64,000 bases of DNA from the NCBI GenBank assembly GCA_024364735.1, contig JAGFNQ010005237.1:82501-146500 (forward strand). The letters run 5' to 3'. Both the position numbers and the translations under genes were made by a program. Origin of the DNA: Boesenbergia rotunda. Lineage: Eukaryota > Streptophyta > Magnoliopsida > Zingiberales > Zingiberaceae. Position 1 is the stretch's first letter; every line of letters begins with the position of its first letter. The notes beneath the pieces were generated by a model, which saw only the letters and a list, made by a program, of their open reading frames with translations, was not told where the DNA came from and ran no database searches. Shown one piece after another: positions 11,705 through 21,830 of this stretch.

Positions 11705-12180
11705 GCTCCAACCTAGCCCATCAAGCTAGGGTTTCACCCAACCTAGCCCTCCAAGCTAGGACCTGACCCTCCAAGTCAGGATTTCATCCAACCTAGCCCT
11801 CCAAGCTAGGACCTGGCCCACTAAGCCAGGACTTTTTCACCTAGCCCTCCAAGCTAGGACTTTTCACCTAACCCTCCAAGTTGGGACTTTTCACCTAACC
11901 CTCCAAGTTAGGACTTTTCACCTAGCCCTCCAAGCTAGGACTTTTCACCCAACCCTCCAAGTTAGGACTTTTCACACCTAACCCTCCAGGTTAGGACTTT
12001 TCCACACCTAGCCCTCCATGCTAGGATTTTCCACACCTAACCCTCCAGGTTAGGACTTTTCCACACCTAGCCCTCCAAGCTAGGATTTTCCACACCTAAC
12101 CCTCCAGGTTAAGACTTTTCCACACCTAGCCCTCCAAACTAGGATTTTCCACACCTAACCCTCCAGATTAGGATTTCAAT
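11705..12180 (+). repeat. Minisatellite, unit about 25-30 bp
   Basis: Roughly fifteen tandem copies of 'cctagccctccaagctagg' plus 'acttttcac'. Each unit contains a small inverted repeat (CCTAGC / GCTAGG or CCTAAC / GTTAGG). Variants alternate between the two forms, suggesting a higher-order unit of two monomers, especially from 11,980 on. Confidence 0.9.
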
Positions 12181-14922
12181 CACTCCGTGCCTAATCCCTG
12201 ATCAGGACTTAATCATAATCATAATCATCAACCTAAACTAAAATCGATGTCAACACCAAAATAACAATCAGGGTCAGACTGCATCAACAGAGCCGAGGGA
12301 AGCAGACTTCGAGGCATACATGAAAGATGGCATGGGAGACGAGTCGTGGGCTTGCATGCATCCGAGGGACCAAAGTCGAAGAGGGCTTGAAGGCAACAAG
12401 TCGAGACTGCTGGATGAAGAGTCAACTGAGTCGTGAGGATTCGAGTGCTGAGAGAACTGTACTCGGGAAGGGAAATCCTGGGGTTCGAGTGCTGAGAAAA
12501 TTGTACTCGGGAAGGGAAACCTTAGGCGACTGATGGTTGATCAGTCGTCTGAGGTAGAGCACAGAAGGACCAGTCGACTGGGCAGTCGACTGGTGTCGAC
12601 CAGAATACGAATCGTCAGGCTGTGACATTCGAATTTGCGAGGACTAGTCGACTGCCCCAGGGGCAGTCGACTGGTAACAGTCAAAACAGTATCGAGCTCT
12701 ATTTATGAGGACTCGTTTTTTGCTGTTCTTCCTGGGTGAAACAAGCTTGGTCATAGCCTGTTAGTAGCGTACAAGTGCTCAAAGATTGTCTAAGGATTGT
12801 GGCGAGGTTTCTCCACCCACAAGGAGCGACAAAAGCTAGCTGGAGGTGTTCCGGGGAATCATCCACCGAAGGATCGGGATCGTCCACCTTACGGACAATC
12901 GTCGAGTAGGAGTTTCATCTTCGAACCAAGTAAATCAGTGTGTCTTTCTTAGTTGTTAGTTTTGGTTTTTGTTATTCCGCTCGCACACTAACAACTTGTA
13001 GGAAGAAGAATCGAAAAGTAGCTATTCACCCCCCCCTCCTCTAGCTAAACGGAAAGGTCCCAACAAAACCAACTAAAAACCAACGAATATGCAACTAACT
13101 ACTAGGTAGGGTGTCTCTAATGCCAACCATCCTAGTGGTATTTAATGAACATTTAAGTACTCGCGTACGAGTGATACTTTACAGAATGGAAAATCAACGA
13201 GAGACTGTACGGACACAAAACTACGAATTATCTCAAAGGTCAAACGAAGAAAGTATCAATGATGATAGAAAATAAACAACAACAAGGAACAAGGTCAAGC
13301 AGATCTATTCAGATATAACAAGCCATGCATAAAAGATAAAGGAACTACAAGAATACAAATGAGAAGTACCCGCCTTTTATTATAGAAGTTCGTAAACGAA
13401 GAGGACATTCCACGATCCACCAAACGAATCCAAATCAAGGTCCTATATAAATGATAAAATTTAGATAATTATAAAATTAACAAATTAGCTAACCAAAATA
13501 CTAAACATGATTTGGATAAATCCTAACTATAATACCAACTTAATTATCTCACAAATAACAACTGGTTCCTTCTTAACCCAATTCATCAATAATTAGGTTA
13601 TTAGATTAATTTTTGAATTAACCTAAAGAACAACCATCAAATCAAACCTCAATCCTTGATTCATAACCCTTTTAACATCACCATCAATTTCCATTCTTCC
13701 TCTACAGGCATGCCAAAATAGATCTACCATTCAAATATGAAAATCACAAGGTAAACAAATCTATAGCCTAACCCCATTACAACAATAATTTCAACCAAGG
13801 TACCATTGGTCTAGTTGCACAAACTCACACAAATCTGACATAAATTCCCTAACTGGCACACAGTAAGATTATCGAATTCAAAACAATATCAATCTCATAA
13901 CACCTCATCCAAGGATTAAATCAAAACCCAACAATATCATTCACGGAGCACATCAGAATCAAAAACTAAGCTACAACCAACCCACAAGTATCATCAAAAC
14001 CAAAATCCAACACGATTGATTAACCAAAATGACAAAACGTCTCCCATACACTAATCTAGCCCCAAATGCATCATTTAAGAATAAGATCACTCATCACAGA
14101 TCTACCCCAATCATCCATCTAATTCAAAAACCAATCAAAACAAAACTGAACTGATTGTAAGTTTAACATTCTAATCTAGACAACATTCAATATCTTTTTT
14201 TTCCAACATGTGTAACGATCCAAAACACATAGAACTAAAGTTTTCAAAGCCAAAACCCAAGCAACAAAAACCTTACAACAACGCAACATCAAACTCCACC
14301 ACAACCTCACGGCAAAGCATTAGTAAACCATGAACACAACCCAAAAGCCAATCTGAAAATCACCCTTTCATTCCTTGATTCAATCATGTTAGCTACAATC
14401 CAAAACAGTATCTCATTTACACACAACAAAATGAAATCCAGATCCTTACCTCAGATGATTATCGGAGTAGCAATCCTCTGCCCAAATTCAGTAGTTCAGC
14501 CATCGAACAGAGCAAAATCCTCCTTCCCAAAACACCCCCTCACGAACCCTAGATCCACTCTAATGGATCAAGTGTCATGCCGCCACAGGGATGAAGAAGG
14601 CCCAGCACGAAGTACAACCGGTGAGCAACCCTTGGGACCTCCAATCTCCTTCAGTCGGTTGTCGTGCCCATGTGCCGCTCCCCTCAACTGACGGCGACGC
14701 TCTAGGAAATGGGAAAAGCAATCGGCCGAGAGGATGAAGAAGAGATGGTCATGGTGAGATGTCGAGGAGGGGCGATGAAGGCCAATCGACAGTGGGGGTT
14801 GCGACGCCGACGATCAAGCGAGAGACAGAGTGGGGGAAGAGGGATCGGGCGAGAGAAGTGGGGTTCGGTAGGTTTTATATATACACTAGGTGTGCACGAG
14901 TTTGCGCGGTAAGGTCCTTAGC

Positions 14923-14925
<3 letters not shown>

Positions 14926-15010
<85 letters not shown>
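14926..15010. repeat. (TA)n microsatellite
   Basis: Uninterrupted TA dinucleotides, about 42 units; left half of a TA tract split by the small inverted-repeat element at 15,016-15,351. Confidence 0.95.
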
Positions 15011-15012
<2 letters not shown>

Positions 15013-15015
15013 AAA

Positions 15016-15351
15016 TGATCTCCTGCGGACCGCGTGGTGTGGACCCCGTGCGGACCATGGCGCCAGACCGATCAGGGAGTTCCCTGATCGGTCACGGATG
15101 AGGCGTTGTGCTCCCGTGTCCCAACTCGCCAGCGATGGCCAGCGAGTCCTCCGATCGTCGATCGGACACCACCGTTCGACCGCCGCCCCCGAACAAAACT
15201 ATAACCCGGGGGTACGGTGAACCCTAGGGGTACGCTCCCGAGCCCCTCGGTGACCCATCAGGCATTGCCTGATCGGTCACAGTGACCGATCAGGCAAGTG
15301 CCACGTACGCGGTCCGTAGGCGGTCCACAGGAAGCGATCCACAGGAGATCA
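15016..15351. mobile_element. Small inverted-repeat element (MITE-like) in TA tract
   Basis: 336 bp with imperfect terminal inverted repeats of about 30 bp: left TGATCTCCTGCGGACCGC, right end (reverse complement) TGATCTCCTGTGGATCGC. It sits between two TA tracts, which fits insertion at TA but hides any duplication. Its core (15,154-15,235: a GATCGTCGATC palindrome, then 'ccgcccccga' and 'gggggtacggtgaaccc') is shared with the element at 32,900-33,257. It also holds GATCGGTCAC palindromes like those in the LTR array at 11.2-11.7 kb. No coding capacity. Confidence 0.65.
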
Positions 15352-15352
15352 G

Positions 15353-15422
<70 letters not shown>
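15353..15422. repeat. (TA)n microsatellite
   Basis: About 34 TA units; right half of the split TA tract. Confidence 0.95.
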
Positions 15423-15424
<2 letters not shown>

Positions 15425-15739
15425 TTTAATTAAACTTCTCAAATAATTAGGATTGAGACTTTTAACCTACCCATTTATTTTCTGAAAATTCTAAAAATAG
15501 ACTCAAAAATTTCCTCCAAAATTCTACAAGGAGAATTTTTTGATTTAACCTATACAATTTATTTGTCGTATTTAACTCATTCAAGCCACAAAATCAAACA
15601 AATACCAATAATTAAATAGTCTTCAGCTAGGTAATAACAGAAATCCCCATGAACTTGTCAACATATGACCCTACACATGATCAAGATTGAGGCAACCCAA
15701 CCATTCAACCCTCCTATTTGATGGAATTTTCAGCAAAAT

Positions 15740-16723
15740 TTATCGTATACCAGGTTTAAGGAAAGTTTCTGTAGCTTTTGTGTACACTTGGGTAGATAAA
15801 TTATCCATCTCATTTAAAATTTGCATGCACATGTCTATAGAGTAAGGATTATTGAACACGCTAGTTCCAGAAGAGCCAGATATATCTTGTTCACGTTCTA
15901 ACTTAGCAGCCCTTAAATCCGGGTTTTTTTTGCCTAGCAATAGATTCTTCACTCAACTGTTATAAGGTATTATCCACTTGTCCATACAAGCCTCATATTT
16001 TTCAATTTTTGAAAGTTTAGGATATTTACGTCGATGACTATCAGATGATTCTGTACTACGACCCCTCCGATTATTAAGTTCCCCTCCAACATCCTCATTC
16101 TCATCAACAACGACTTCAACATATGAGTTAACTCCTCTATTAATGAATGCTTCTTTGAGCTCTCTCTCTCTTCATCAGATGTGGGAGGTAATTGAGTAAA
16201 AGCCCTATGCATATCACCTGTTGCAGTTGTCCCACCGAAAACTTCACTAAGAATGTAGAAATGATCACAACCTTCCCTTCGTATTGACTTATACTCCTTT
16301 TTATTTTTCTGTACAATTGATTACAAAAATTAGCATTTTATTAAATACAAACATATAATAAAAAAATATATTTGAATGAATAAAAATATTTACCAGATAA
16401 AATTATGCCCATACTTCCTTTGGAGCATTCACTTTACCGGTGTCTGGATTCATTGTAACACCATTATGTGCAAGCAATGCAGCAAAAAGTTGATGTCTAG
16501 AGCGTAGACGATTCCATTTACCTTTGAGCCTCTCTACACCATAATTCCTCTTCGTGGCTAGATATAATTCTTTGTTGATCTCGTCCCAAACTGTATTAGT
16601 AAAGGTAGATGTTTGTAACTTGTTTTGCTTCACTTTTTCATAAATAATCTCAACAAACATGACAACATTAGCCTTTGACCACTCATATTTCTCCATTTCG
16701 ACACTGGGATTATGCCCACCCAT
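15740..16723 (-). pseudogene. PIF/Harbinger ORF1: Myb/SANT-like DNA-binding protein, decayed
   Basis: First exon (16,723 to about 16,390) reads EWSKANVVMFVEIIYEKV, TVWDEINKEL and LKGKWNRLRSRHQLF, the trihelix Myb/SANT-like domain of Harbinger accessory proteins. It reaches APKEVWA followed by TAA where a Gln codon is likely (FYL and a GT donor follow). The second exon begins after an AG near 16,313 with KEYKSIRREGCDHFYILSEV and TATGDMHRAFTQ. A GA-repeat (about 16,160) shifts the frame, after which LKEAFINRGVNSY and YPKLSKIEKYEACMDKW continue in another frame, then a stop, then KKNPDLRAAKLEREQD and YSIDMCMQILNEMD. In this family the protein partners the transposase and binds element ends. Not functional here. 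Confidence 0.82.
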
Positions 16724-16959
16724 ACTGTATATATTCTCTAAAAAAAATTACCTTAATATTTAGAAAATTTTAATGTAAGTCTAGAGAAAACAAAACATAC
16801 AAAATTAAATACCAATATATTGTCAATGAAAATTGTAAAAAAGCTGCGAAAGAGGAGATAAGGCGATGGATACCGTCTGAGGGTACGATGCAGCAACTGG
16901 CGAGCACACTGCGACAAACGAGCACACTGTTGAGTAGGGATCGGCAACTTGCTAGTGCA

Positions 16960-17310
16960 GCGTGTGAGCAATGAAGGTGAAGGAGGAGTGGCGGCGTGGA
17001 AACGAGGGCAGATTGGTGGTGCGGCGGAAACAAAAAGTGTGCACAAAGAGGAGATGCGGCGAAAAGGGCAAGTGGCGGCAAAGAAGGGGCGAGCGAACGA
17101 AGAGATGCGGCGATGAATTGGCGAGCGCACGAAGAAGAGATGCGAAGGGGCGAGCGCACGAAGAGGAGATGCAACGATATATGAAGGGGCGAGCGTACGA
17201 AGACTAGATGCGGCGAAGAAGGGGCGAGCGCGTGAGGCGAAGAAGGATGCGGCGAAGAAGGGTGATGCGGCAAAGAAGGGGCGAGTGCGAGATAGGGCAC
17301 GAGGGAAATT
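16960..17310. repeat. Degenerate GC-rich minisatellite upstream of Harbinger ORF1
   Basis: Imperfect repeats of 'gaagaggagatgcggcgaa' and 'aaggggcgagcgcacgaag', spacing about 30-45 bp. Because the repeat lacks stops in several frames, it yields long spurious frames on both strands. It lies just upstream (minus strand) of the Myb-like gene. Confidence 0.75.
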
Positions 17311-17439
17311 GGAATCGTGGAAGAGGAGGAATAAAGAAAAGGCGCCACATTTTCTCATTTTCTGCCGCATTTTCCTTTTTCTCATAAAATGACATTTTAG
17401 TATTTTCTATTTTCTTAGAAAATGACATCTCCTTTTTCA

Positions 17440-18960
17440 AAAAATAAAATTAAAAAATACAAAACAAACAATATTTTTTAAAAAATAAGAAAATAAAAAT
17501 AAAAAATGCCTAAACCAACTACCTAACATTTTTAATCTCTCTTTTTTCTTTCCTGTATCCAAAGGTTTTCTGTATGCAAAAATTTTCTTTTCTGTATGCA
17601 AAGATTTTTTCTTTTCTGCATGCAAAGTGAAGTTGATTAAATTAGCTCTACTAATAGAGTTGGTCCAACTCCGCCGAGTGAAACTGATTTTTTGCCAACC
17701 AACTCTACCGAGTGTAATTGATTTTTTTCAGCTCCACTTATGCAGCTGATTTAGGAAACCCAACTCCACTTGTGGATTTCCCAAACCAACTCCATTGGTT
17801 TTTCAAAACCAACTCGGAGTTGGTTTTTTCACAAGTGGACGTTTGGAAAAATCAACTTCATAAGTTGAGTTGATTTTTTTAGCTTTATTTATGGAGTTGA
17901 TTTAATCAAAATCAATTCTACAAATGACAATGGTTTGCAAAAAGTATTGGGTGCTTGTATTTATACAAGCACCTGAGTGTAATGAGGGGCGCTCAAGCTA
18001 GGCGCCTAAATTTGCTGTGCAAGATATCATTACACTATATTCATAATATAGTAGATATCCTGCCCAACAAATTTGGGCACCCAACTTGGGCGCGCCTCAC
18101 TGCAGAAAGCATTAGGCGCCCGTATTGCATTGAGGGGCGCCCAAGCTGAGCGCCCAATTTGGTTATATTGAAAAATATTATCCTAAAAGTTTACTATGCA
18201 TATTTCTTACCTATCTGTATTTGTAATTTTTTATATAATATTACAACTCAACCTTTAATTATTTAAAAAAAACCTTATTAATGTAATCAGAAACTTAAAA
18301 AAATTAAAAAAAATGTTACGGGACCATCTCGTCCTCAGCATGAGATTTATATAGCCAGGCTGGTCGAACTTGTTGCGAAGCATAACCTTGCAGAAGCCGT
18401 ATCAACAACTCAACAAGCCAGAGCGACATGGACATGGTCGGCAGCAAATGCACGTGCTAGGCGGCCAATATCCACGTCGCCACCAAGGAGCACGACTGCA
18501 CGACGTGTGTAGCTATTGAAGTCAAAAGACTCGCACTCCTTCCTTCGCCCCGGTCCGTCGATAAATTGACAACCTAACTAACTAGCCCTCAGAGCTGACT
18601 TCTAAGGGCCATGGCCAACTAACATATTTGAACAACATCTAATTGTACTAATAAATCACAGCAGCATCTTACTGGTGATTATAATTGACTTGTGGCTGGC
18701 TAATCGGTGGTGCAGCATGATGACTTTCGATAGACTTAAAGGCGAGAAGACATAAAGCATCTGTGGACTGTTGGTTGATTCTAAAGCAGGTCAACAATTA
18801 CCTGCCACCAGTTCCTAATTTCTCGATGGGGAAAAAAAACAAATTCCATCCCAAACCTAACACGTTAATTTTTTGAATTTGGTAGTCAAAGTAGTTAATC
18901 TGATCGGTATAGTTATTGACGAGTCTTCATTTGAGTTTATTAATTCGAGATATATTATTT
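17440..18960. other. Non-coding spacer with short palindromic motifs
   Basis: 17,640-17,930 holds repeated 'ccaactc..' and 'gagttggtttt' motifs in both orientations. 17,990-18,160 holds repeated 'gggcgcycaag' / 'aggcgcc' motifs, possibly an old inverted-repeat element end. 18,340-18,600 is more GC-rich with a TATATAG motif, but no gene could be supported. Confidence 0.4.
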
Positions 18961-19021
18961 GAAAATAAAAGATAAATATAAAATGGTATTACAACATCGA
19001 AGAATTAATCCAAAAGCTCCT

Positions 19022-19546
19022 CTAATGCGTGACGTAGACATCGTACTCTACGACGGCGTTCCCCGTGGAAGCGTTGAAGCTGTAGGTCTTGAGCAGGGCG
19101 TAGCCGCGGCCCTGCCGGAATTGGCCGGTGCCGCCGACCACCGGAATCTCCCGCTCTTGGTGGAGCACCGGGTTACGGCCCATGATGGAGATGGTGCTCC
19201 CGTTGTACTGGGGCGCGGTCAGAGCCAGGTTCATGGCCATGAGCAGAGCCGAGTCGGAGGCGTTCTGGGAGACCACCACGTAGAACCCCTGCGCCCGGCC
19301 GACCGGCGTCGACGAGGGGTCTGGCCCCTCCGTCATCGCGTCGTCGATCATCACCGTCGCGCCGAAGCCGCTGGAGGGGTCGACCGGCTGCACGACGGTG
19401 ACGGCGGTGGCGTTTAGGGCGGTCACGAGGTCGTGCCAGAAGAAGTGGAGGTGGGTCACCGTCGCGCCGGCGACGGTGACGGAGACAGCGGCGAGGAGGA
19501 GGAGAGGGAGGATTTTGGACGAGGAAGAGCGGAAGGCCGTGGCCAT
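19022..19546 (-). CDS. Dirigent-family protein
   Basis: 174-residue single-exon protein, full length for the family. Residues 1-27 form a signal peptide with the hydrophobic run KILPLLLLAAVSVTVAGA, so the product is secreted to the cell wall space. The beta-barrel core follows: HLHFFWHDLV, then GFGATVMIDDAMTEGPDPSS with the Asp-rich loop, GRAQGFYVVVSQ, and the C-terminal signature REIPVVGGTGQFRQGRGYAL ending YDVYVTH. Several N-glycosylation sites (NAT, NAS, NGS) fit secretion. Dirigent proteins steer stereo-selective coupling of phenoxy radicals, giving lignans or affecting lignin and Casparian strip; the exact substrate cannot be read from sequence. Third codon positions are almost all G or C, unlike the AT-rich surroundings, as in many monocot genes. 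The start is the only ATG giving a signal peptide. Confidence 0.93.
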   Translation of the reverse strand: MATAFRSSSSKILPLLLLAAVSVTVAGATVTHLHFFWHDLVTALNATAVTVVQPVDPSSGFGATVMIDDAMTEGPDPSSTPVGRAQGFYVVVSQNASDSALLMAMNLALTAPQYNGSTISIMGRNPVLHQEREIPVVGGTGQFRQGRGYALLKTYSFNASTGNAVVEYDVYVTH

Positions 19547-19587
19547 TGCTGAGAGCTTGCAAGGCTGGGTTTAGCGATGCGACCGAT

Positions 19588-19598
19588 TTAATAGAAAA
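19588..19598 (-). promoter_or_regulatory. Probable TATA box of the dirigent gene
   Basis: Minus strand reads CTATTAAATCG about 45 bp upstream of the ATG. Position and composition suit a TATA-like core promoter; the resulting leader would be short. Confidence 0.4.
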
Positions 19599-19599
19599 C

Positions 19600-20130
19600 G
19601 AGAAGTATTAAACAAACGACATATGTATATAATAATAAAAAAACGTTTTTTTTTTTGTTTTCTTATGCCTATTAATTTTGGTGATCGATTCCGTTCATAA
19701 AAATTCAATTTTAAAAAAGTTCTTATCTGAACTGAACGACGTCAATCGGTCACCTACTCAGCAGCCCATTTAAAACAATGAATGACCGTCCATTTAGTAT
19801 TGGTTTCGTCACTCACCTACCCTTAACAAACAGCGATGAGATTTTTTTCTTTAAGGGTAGTAGGGAGTTGGTGAGAGGGAGACTACGCTCTACAATTTAC
19901 AAAAATGACACCTTAACGATTTGAGCAATTCATTAACCCTCTTTTTACTTTGGAAGATGGAATGGAGAGGGAAAAATCTATTTTTAAAAAAAAATTGAAA
20001 AAAGTGAGGAAAAAAATCTCAAAGAAAAGAATGAGAAATATATATATAACAGTGGCCTCAACTGGGGCCGCCGACCGCGGTCGTGTGAGGTGTCCTCGTA
20101 TTGTTGTGCCTAGACCATTGTCACACAAGG
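19600..20130. other. Non-coding spacer upstream of dirigent gene
   Basis: AT-rich with homopolymer runs; the likely promoter region of the minus-strand dirigent gene. No gene seen. Confidence 0.4.
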
Positions 20131-20560
20131 AGATTAGGATGATAAACGAGTTAAGTCAAGTTAAATTTTATAATATTTAATTTTATTTAATAAGGTAATC
20201 AAACTAAGTCAAGATAAATTAAATTTAAAATGAGCTAAGCTATTGAAATAATTTAAGATTGACTTAATTTTTTTTTTTATTAGTTTGAACTATCGAGTTC
20301 TCAATTCAAATTTAATTATATTGATAAGAATTTTATCATAGATATGATTTACAAATATTGTTCACGAATATTATTCATAAACATTATTTATGAATATTTA
20401 TGAACTAAATACATATGTGTGCATAGTTTGTTTAATTGAACGAGTTGTTCAAGTTTTCTATTTAATAATTTTGTATGTATTGAACGAATATAAATAAGTT
20501 TTTATCAAATTGAACACTAAATTGTTCGTGAATATTCGATTCATTTACGATTCTAGAGGC
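20131..20560 (+). repeat. Dispersed AT-rich repeat, copy A
   Basis: From 'attaggatgataaacgag' to 'attgttcgtgaatattcg'. It is similar to the reverse complement of the sequence flanking the 59.7-62.4 kb element: 'attagggtggtaaatgag' near 62,790, and 'tatgtattgaacgaata' near 59,610. No coding capacity and class unknown. The uninterrupted structure of this copy serves as a reference for the other. Confidence 0.6.
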
Positions 20561-20730
20561 GACCTCGTGCATGAGGTCGTTAATCTCGACCACACAAGGT
20601 GACCTCGTGCCTACGACCGAGCTATTGACCGTGGTGGCATGGGTTCACTGTTTGATGCTGTATAAGGTTTGATTGCAAGTTAGATTTAGTGAAATTCAAT
20701 TACACGTGGAGTTGAGTTGGAGAAAATTTC

Positions 20731-20745
20731 GCTCTCACAACTAGA
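20731..20745 (+). repeat. SINE target-site duplication (left)
   Basis: GCTCTCACAACTAGA, repeated perfectly at 20,957-20,971. Confidence 0.95.
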
Positions 20746-20956
20746 TGCAAAAAAGGCGATTACGCTCGCCCCCAGCGCCCCCGACAGCCTGCCCCTAAGC
20801 CAAGACGAGGAAGGTAAATCACGATAACCGAAACAGTTAGGACACAGTTGGGCCGAGAACTTTGTACACAGGACGCCTTTAATATTATCGCAGCGCGTCC
20901 GTACGGCTCGAACCCAGGCGGTTAGATGCAAGCCCCTGTGCACTAACCATCTCGGC
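20746..20956 (-). mobile_element. tRNA-derived SINE, full-length
   Basis: 211 bp between perfect 15-bp duplications. Read on the minus strand it begins GCCGAGATGGTTAGTGCAC, an A-box-like RNA polymerase III promoter element. GGTTCGAGCC, a B box, follows about 35 bp later. It ends at 'cgccttttttgcat'. Two relatives occur in the window (62,820-63,028; 32,327-32,367), sharing the 3' end 'gcgaatcgccttttgcca' or close variants. It has no coding capacity and depends on a LINE for movement. Confidence 0.9.
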
Positions 20957-20971
20957 GCTCTCACAACTAGA

Positions 20972-21830
20972 GTACAGCAGAAGGGTGATAAATTATCTCC
21001 CGGCCATTCTAGATTAAATCTCAATTATGATCTATTTTATATTAATTTTTTTTAAAATGAGATATATAATATTGAGTTTCTTGATAACCACACTAAGTAC
21101 TTTTCAATTTATCTTCTGTAAAGTCAGATTTGCCATGTTAGGTTCGATTTTACTTATTTCATAAAAGATTCCTATTTGTCCAATTTGAGCGTATTAAAAA
21201 TTGATTAAAAAATTATCTACAAACGGATTCATGCATGTATCTGTCCATTCGGTATATAAAAGAAAATTAATAATTCATATATTTTTACAAAATAAATATT
21301 TAAAAAATCAGTATGAAAATTTTTTCATAGTTTTATTTTCGTCCTCCCTCCAATAAACAAGAACGTAAATGTTTTATGAATTGTGTTTTTTTTTTGCTTC
21401 AGGTTTATATTTTGATTAATTTTTTAGTGTCTATGTTATTTTAAGCTGCCAAATTTGGATGAAACCACCAGACCCGTCTTAACCAACAAAAAAAATACTA
21501 AATACGTTGTAGTTTTGGATCCAAAATTTGTTACAGTAATTTTATTAGTATTATTATTATTTTGAGTTATTTAGATTCTTGTAATTGTTTGGATAAAAAC
21601 TATTATATGGTTCAAATTTAGAAAAAAAAAATATAGAATAATTTGAAAGAATCTAGGCATACAATAAAATATTTTTAATGAAATTTACAAAATTAAAAAA
21701 AAACATAAAATAGCTCTACATACAACGAAGTGTTTGTTTGTCTTTAAAATTTATGAAGAAATAAATAAAACAACTCCAAAATCTAAAAAAAACAAAATGT
21801 TATTATTATTATTTAGATTCTTATACCCGT
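20972..21830. other. AT-rich spacer
   Basis: No gene found. 'tattattatta...agattctt' occurs at about 21,550 and again immediately before the Copia fragment at 21,800, a possible microhomology at the truncation point. Confidence 0.4.

Larger units (their letters stand above)
10179..12289 (-). mobile_element. Solo LTR with palindrome arrays, nested
   Basis: Plus strand starts TGTTGGAACTTGG and ends GCATCAACA. A perfect 5-bp duplication GAGCC flanks it (10,174-10,178 and 12,290-12,294), proving insertion into the outer LTR. The reverse complement ends in the same C-rich block before CCAACA, so this LTR is minus-oriented. At 2.1 kb it is long because of two internal arrays: about ten copies of a GATCGGTCAC palindrome (11,200-11,700) and about fifteen copies of a 25-30 bp unit built on CTAG...CTAGG (11,705-12,180). 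Open frames across these arrays are repeat artefacts. Confidence 0.85.
9943..13065 (+). mobile_element. Solo LTR (Copia/SIRE-like), interrupted
   Basis: Starts TGTTGGGGCAATCG and ends AAGGTCCCAACA, inverted TGTTGGG/CCCAACA ends. The 3' end has the C-rich block 'ttcacccccccctcctcta', which resembles SIRE-type Copia LTR ends in plants. Flanks are AAACT and AAACC, an imperfect duplication. Without the inner insertion (10,179-12,289 plus 5 bp) the LTR is about 1.0 kb. An internal duplication is visible ('cgtgggcttgyatgcatccg' at about 10,125 and 12,345). No coding sequence. Confidence 0.7.
8705..15577 (-). mobile_element. Non-coding 2.7-kb-type repeat, copy 1, with nested insertions
   Basis: The reverse complement aligns by eye with 59,732-62,415. 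Shared blocks include 'cagaggca.atgctt', 'ttgactggcgtcagg', 'gttgatagctccccc' and 'gtatttaac' at the far end. It is bounded by CATTC on both sides. Transcriptional signals (TATATAAAACC near 14,875, then a GC-rich leader) point to the minus strand, so the element reads from 15,577 down to 8,705. Insertions inside it are a solo LTR (9,943-13,065) and TA-repeat/MITE sequence (14,926-15,422). No protein gene. It resembles a solo LTR in size, leader and 5-bp duplication, but its ends (AGTTAAATAC...GTGTGAAA) are not TG...CA. It lies between the two Harbinger genes. Confidence 0.7.

Noticed and set aside
11200..12180. CRISPR-like regularly spaced repeats
   Set aside because: The repeats are palindromic LTR minisatellites in a plant genome, with spacing and spacers unlike a CRISPR array.
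16753..17385. Long overlapping open frames on both strands (up to 210 codons)
   Set aside because: They run through a degenerate GC-rich minisatellite; composition is repetitive (Pro/Ser/Phe/Arg) with no domain.
17990..18170. Repeated 'gggcgcycaag' motifs as ends of the Harbinger element
   Set aside because: No matching inverted end with a TWA duplication could be found near 6.7-7.2 kb.
18959..19417. Plus-strand frame of 152 codons opposite the dirigent gene
   Set aside because: Antisense shadow of a GC-rich coding region; the minus strand encodes a complete dirigent protein.
20041..20110. Possible structured RNA at 'ccgccgaccgcggtcgtg'
   Set aside because: A short GC palindrome only; no flanking conserved structure to support an RNA gene.
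20880..20956. Functional tRNA gene (A and B boxes present)
   Set aside because: No acceptor-stem pairing or intact anticodon arm; it is the tRNA-derived head of a SINE with target duplications.
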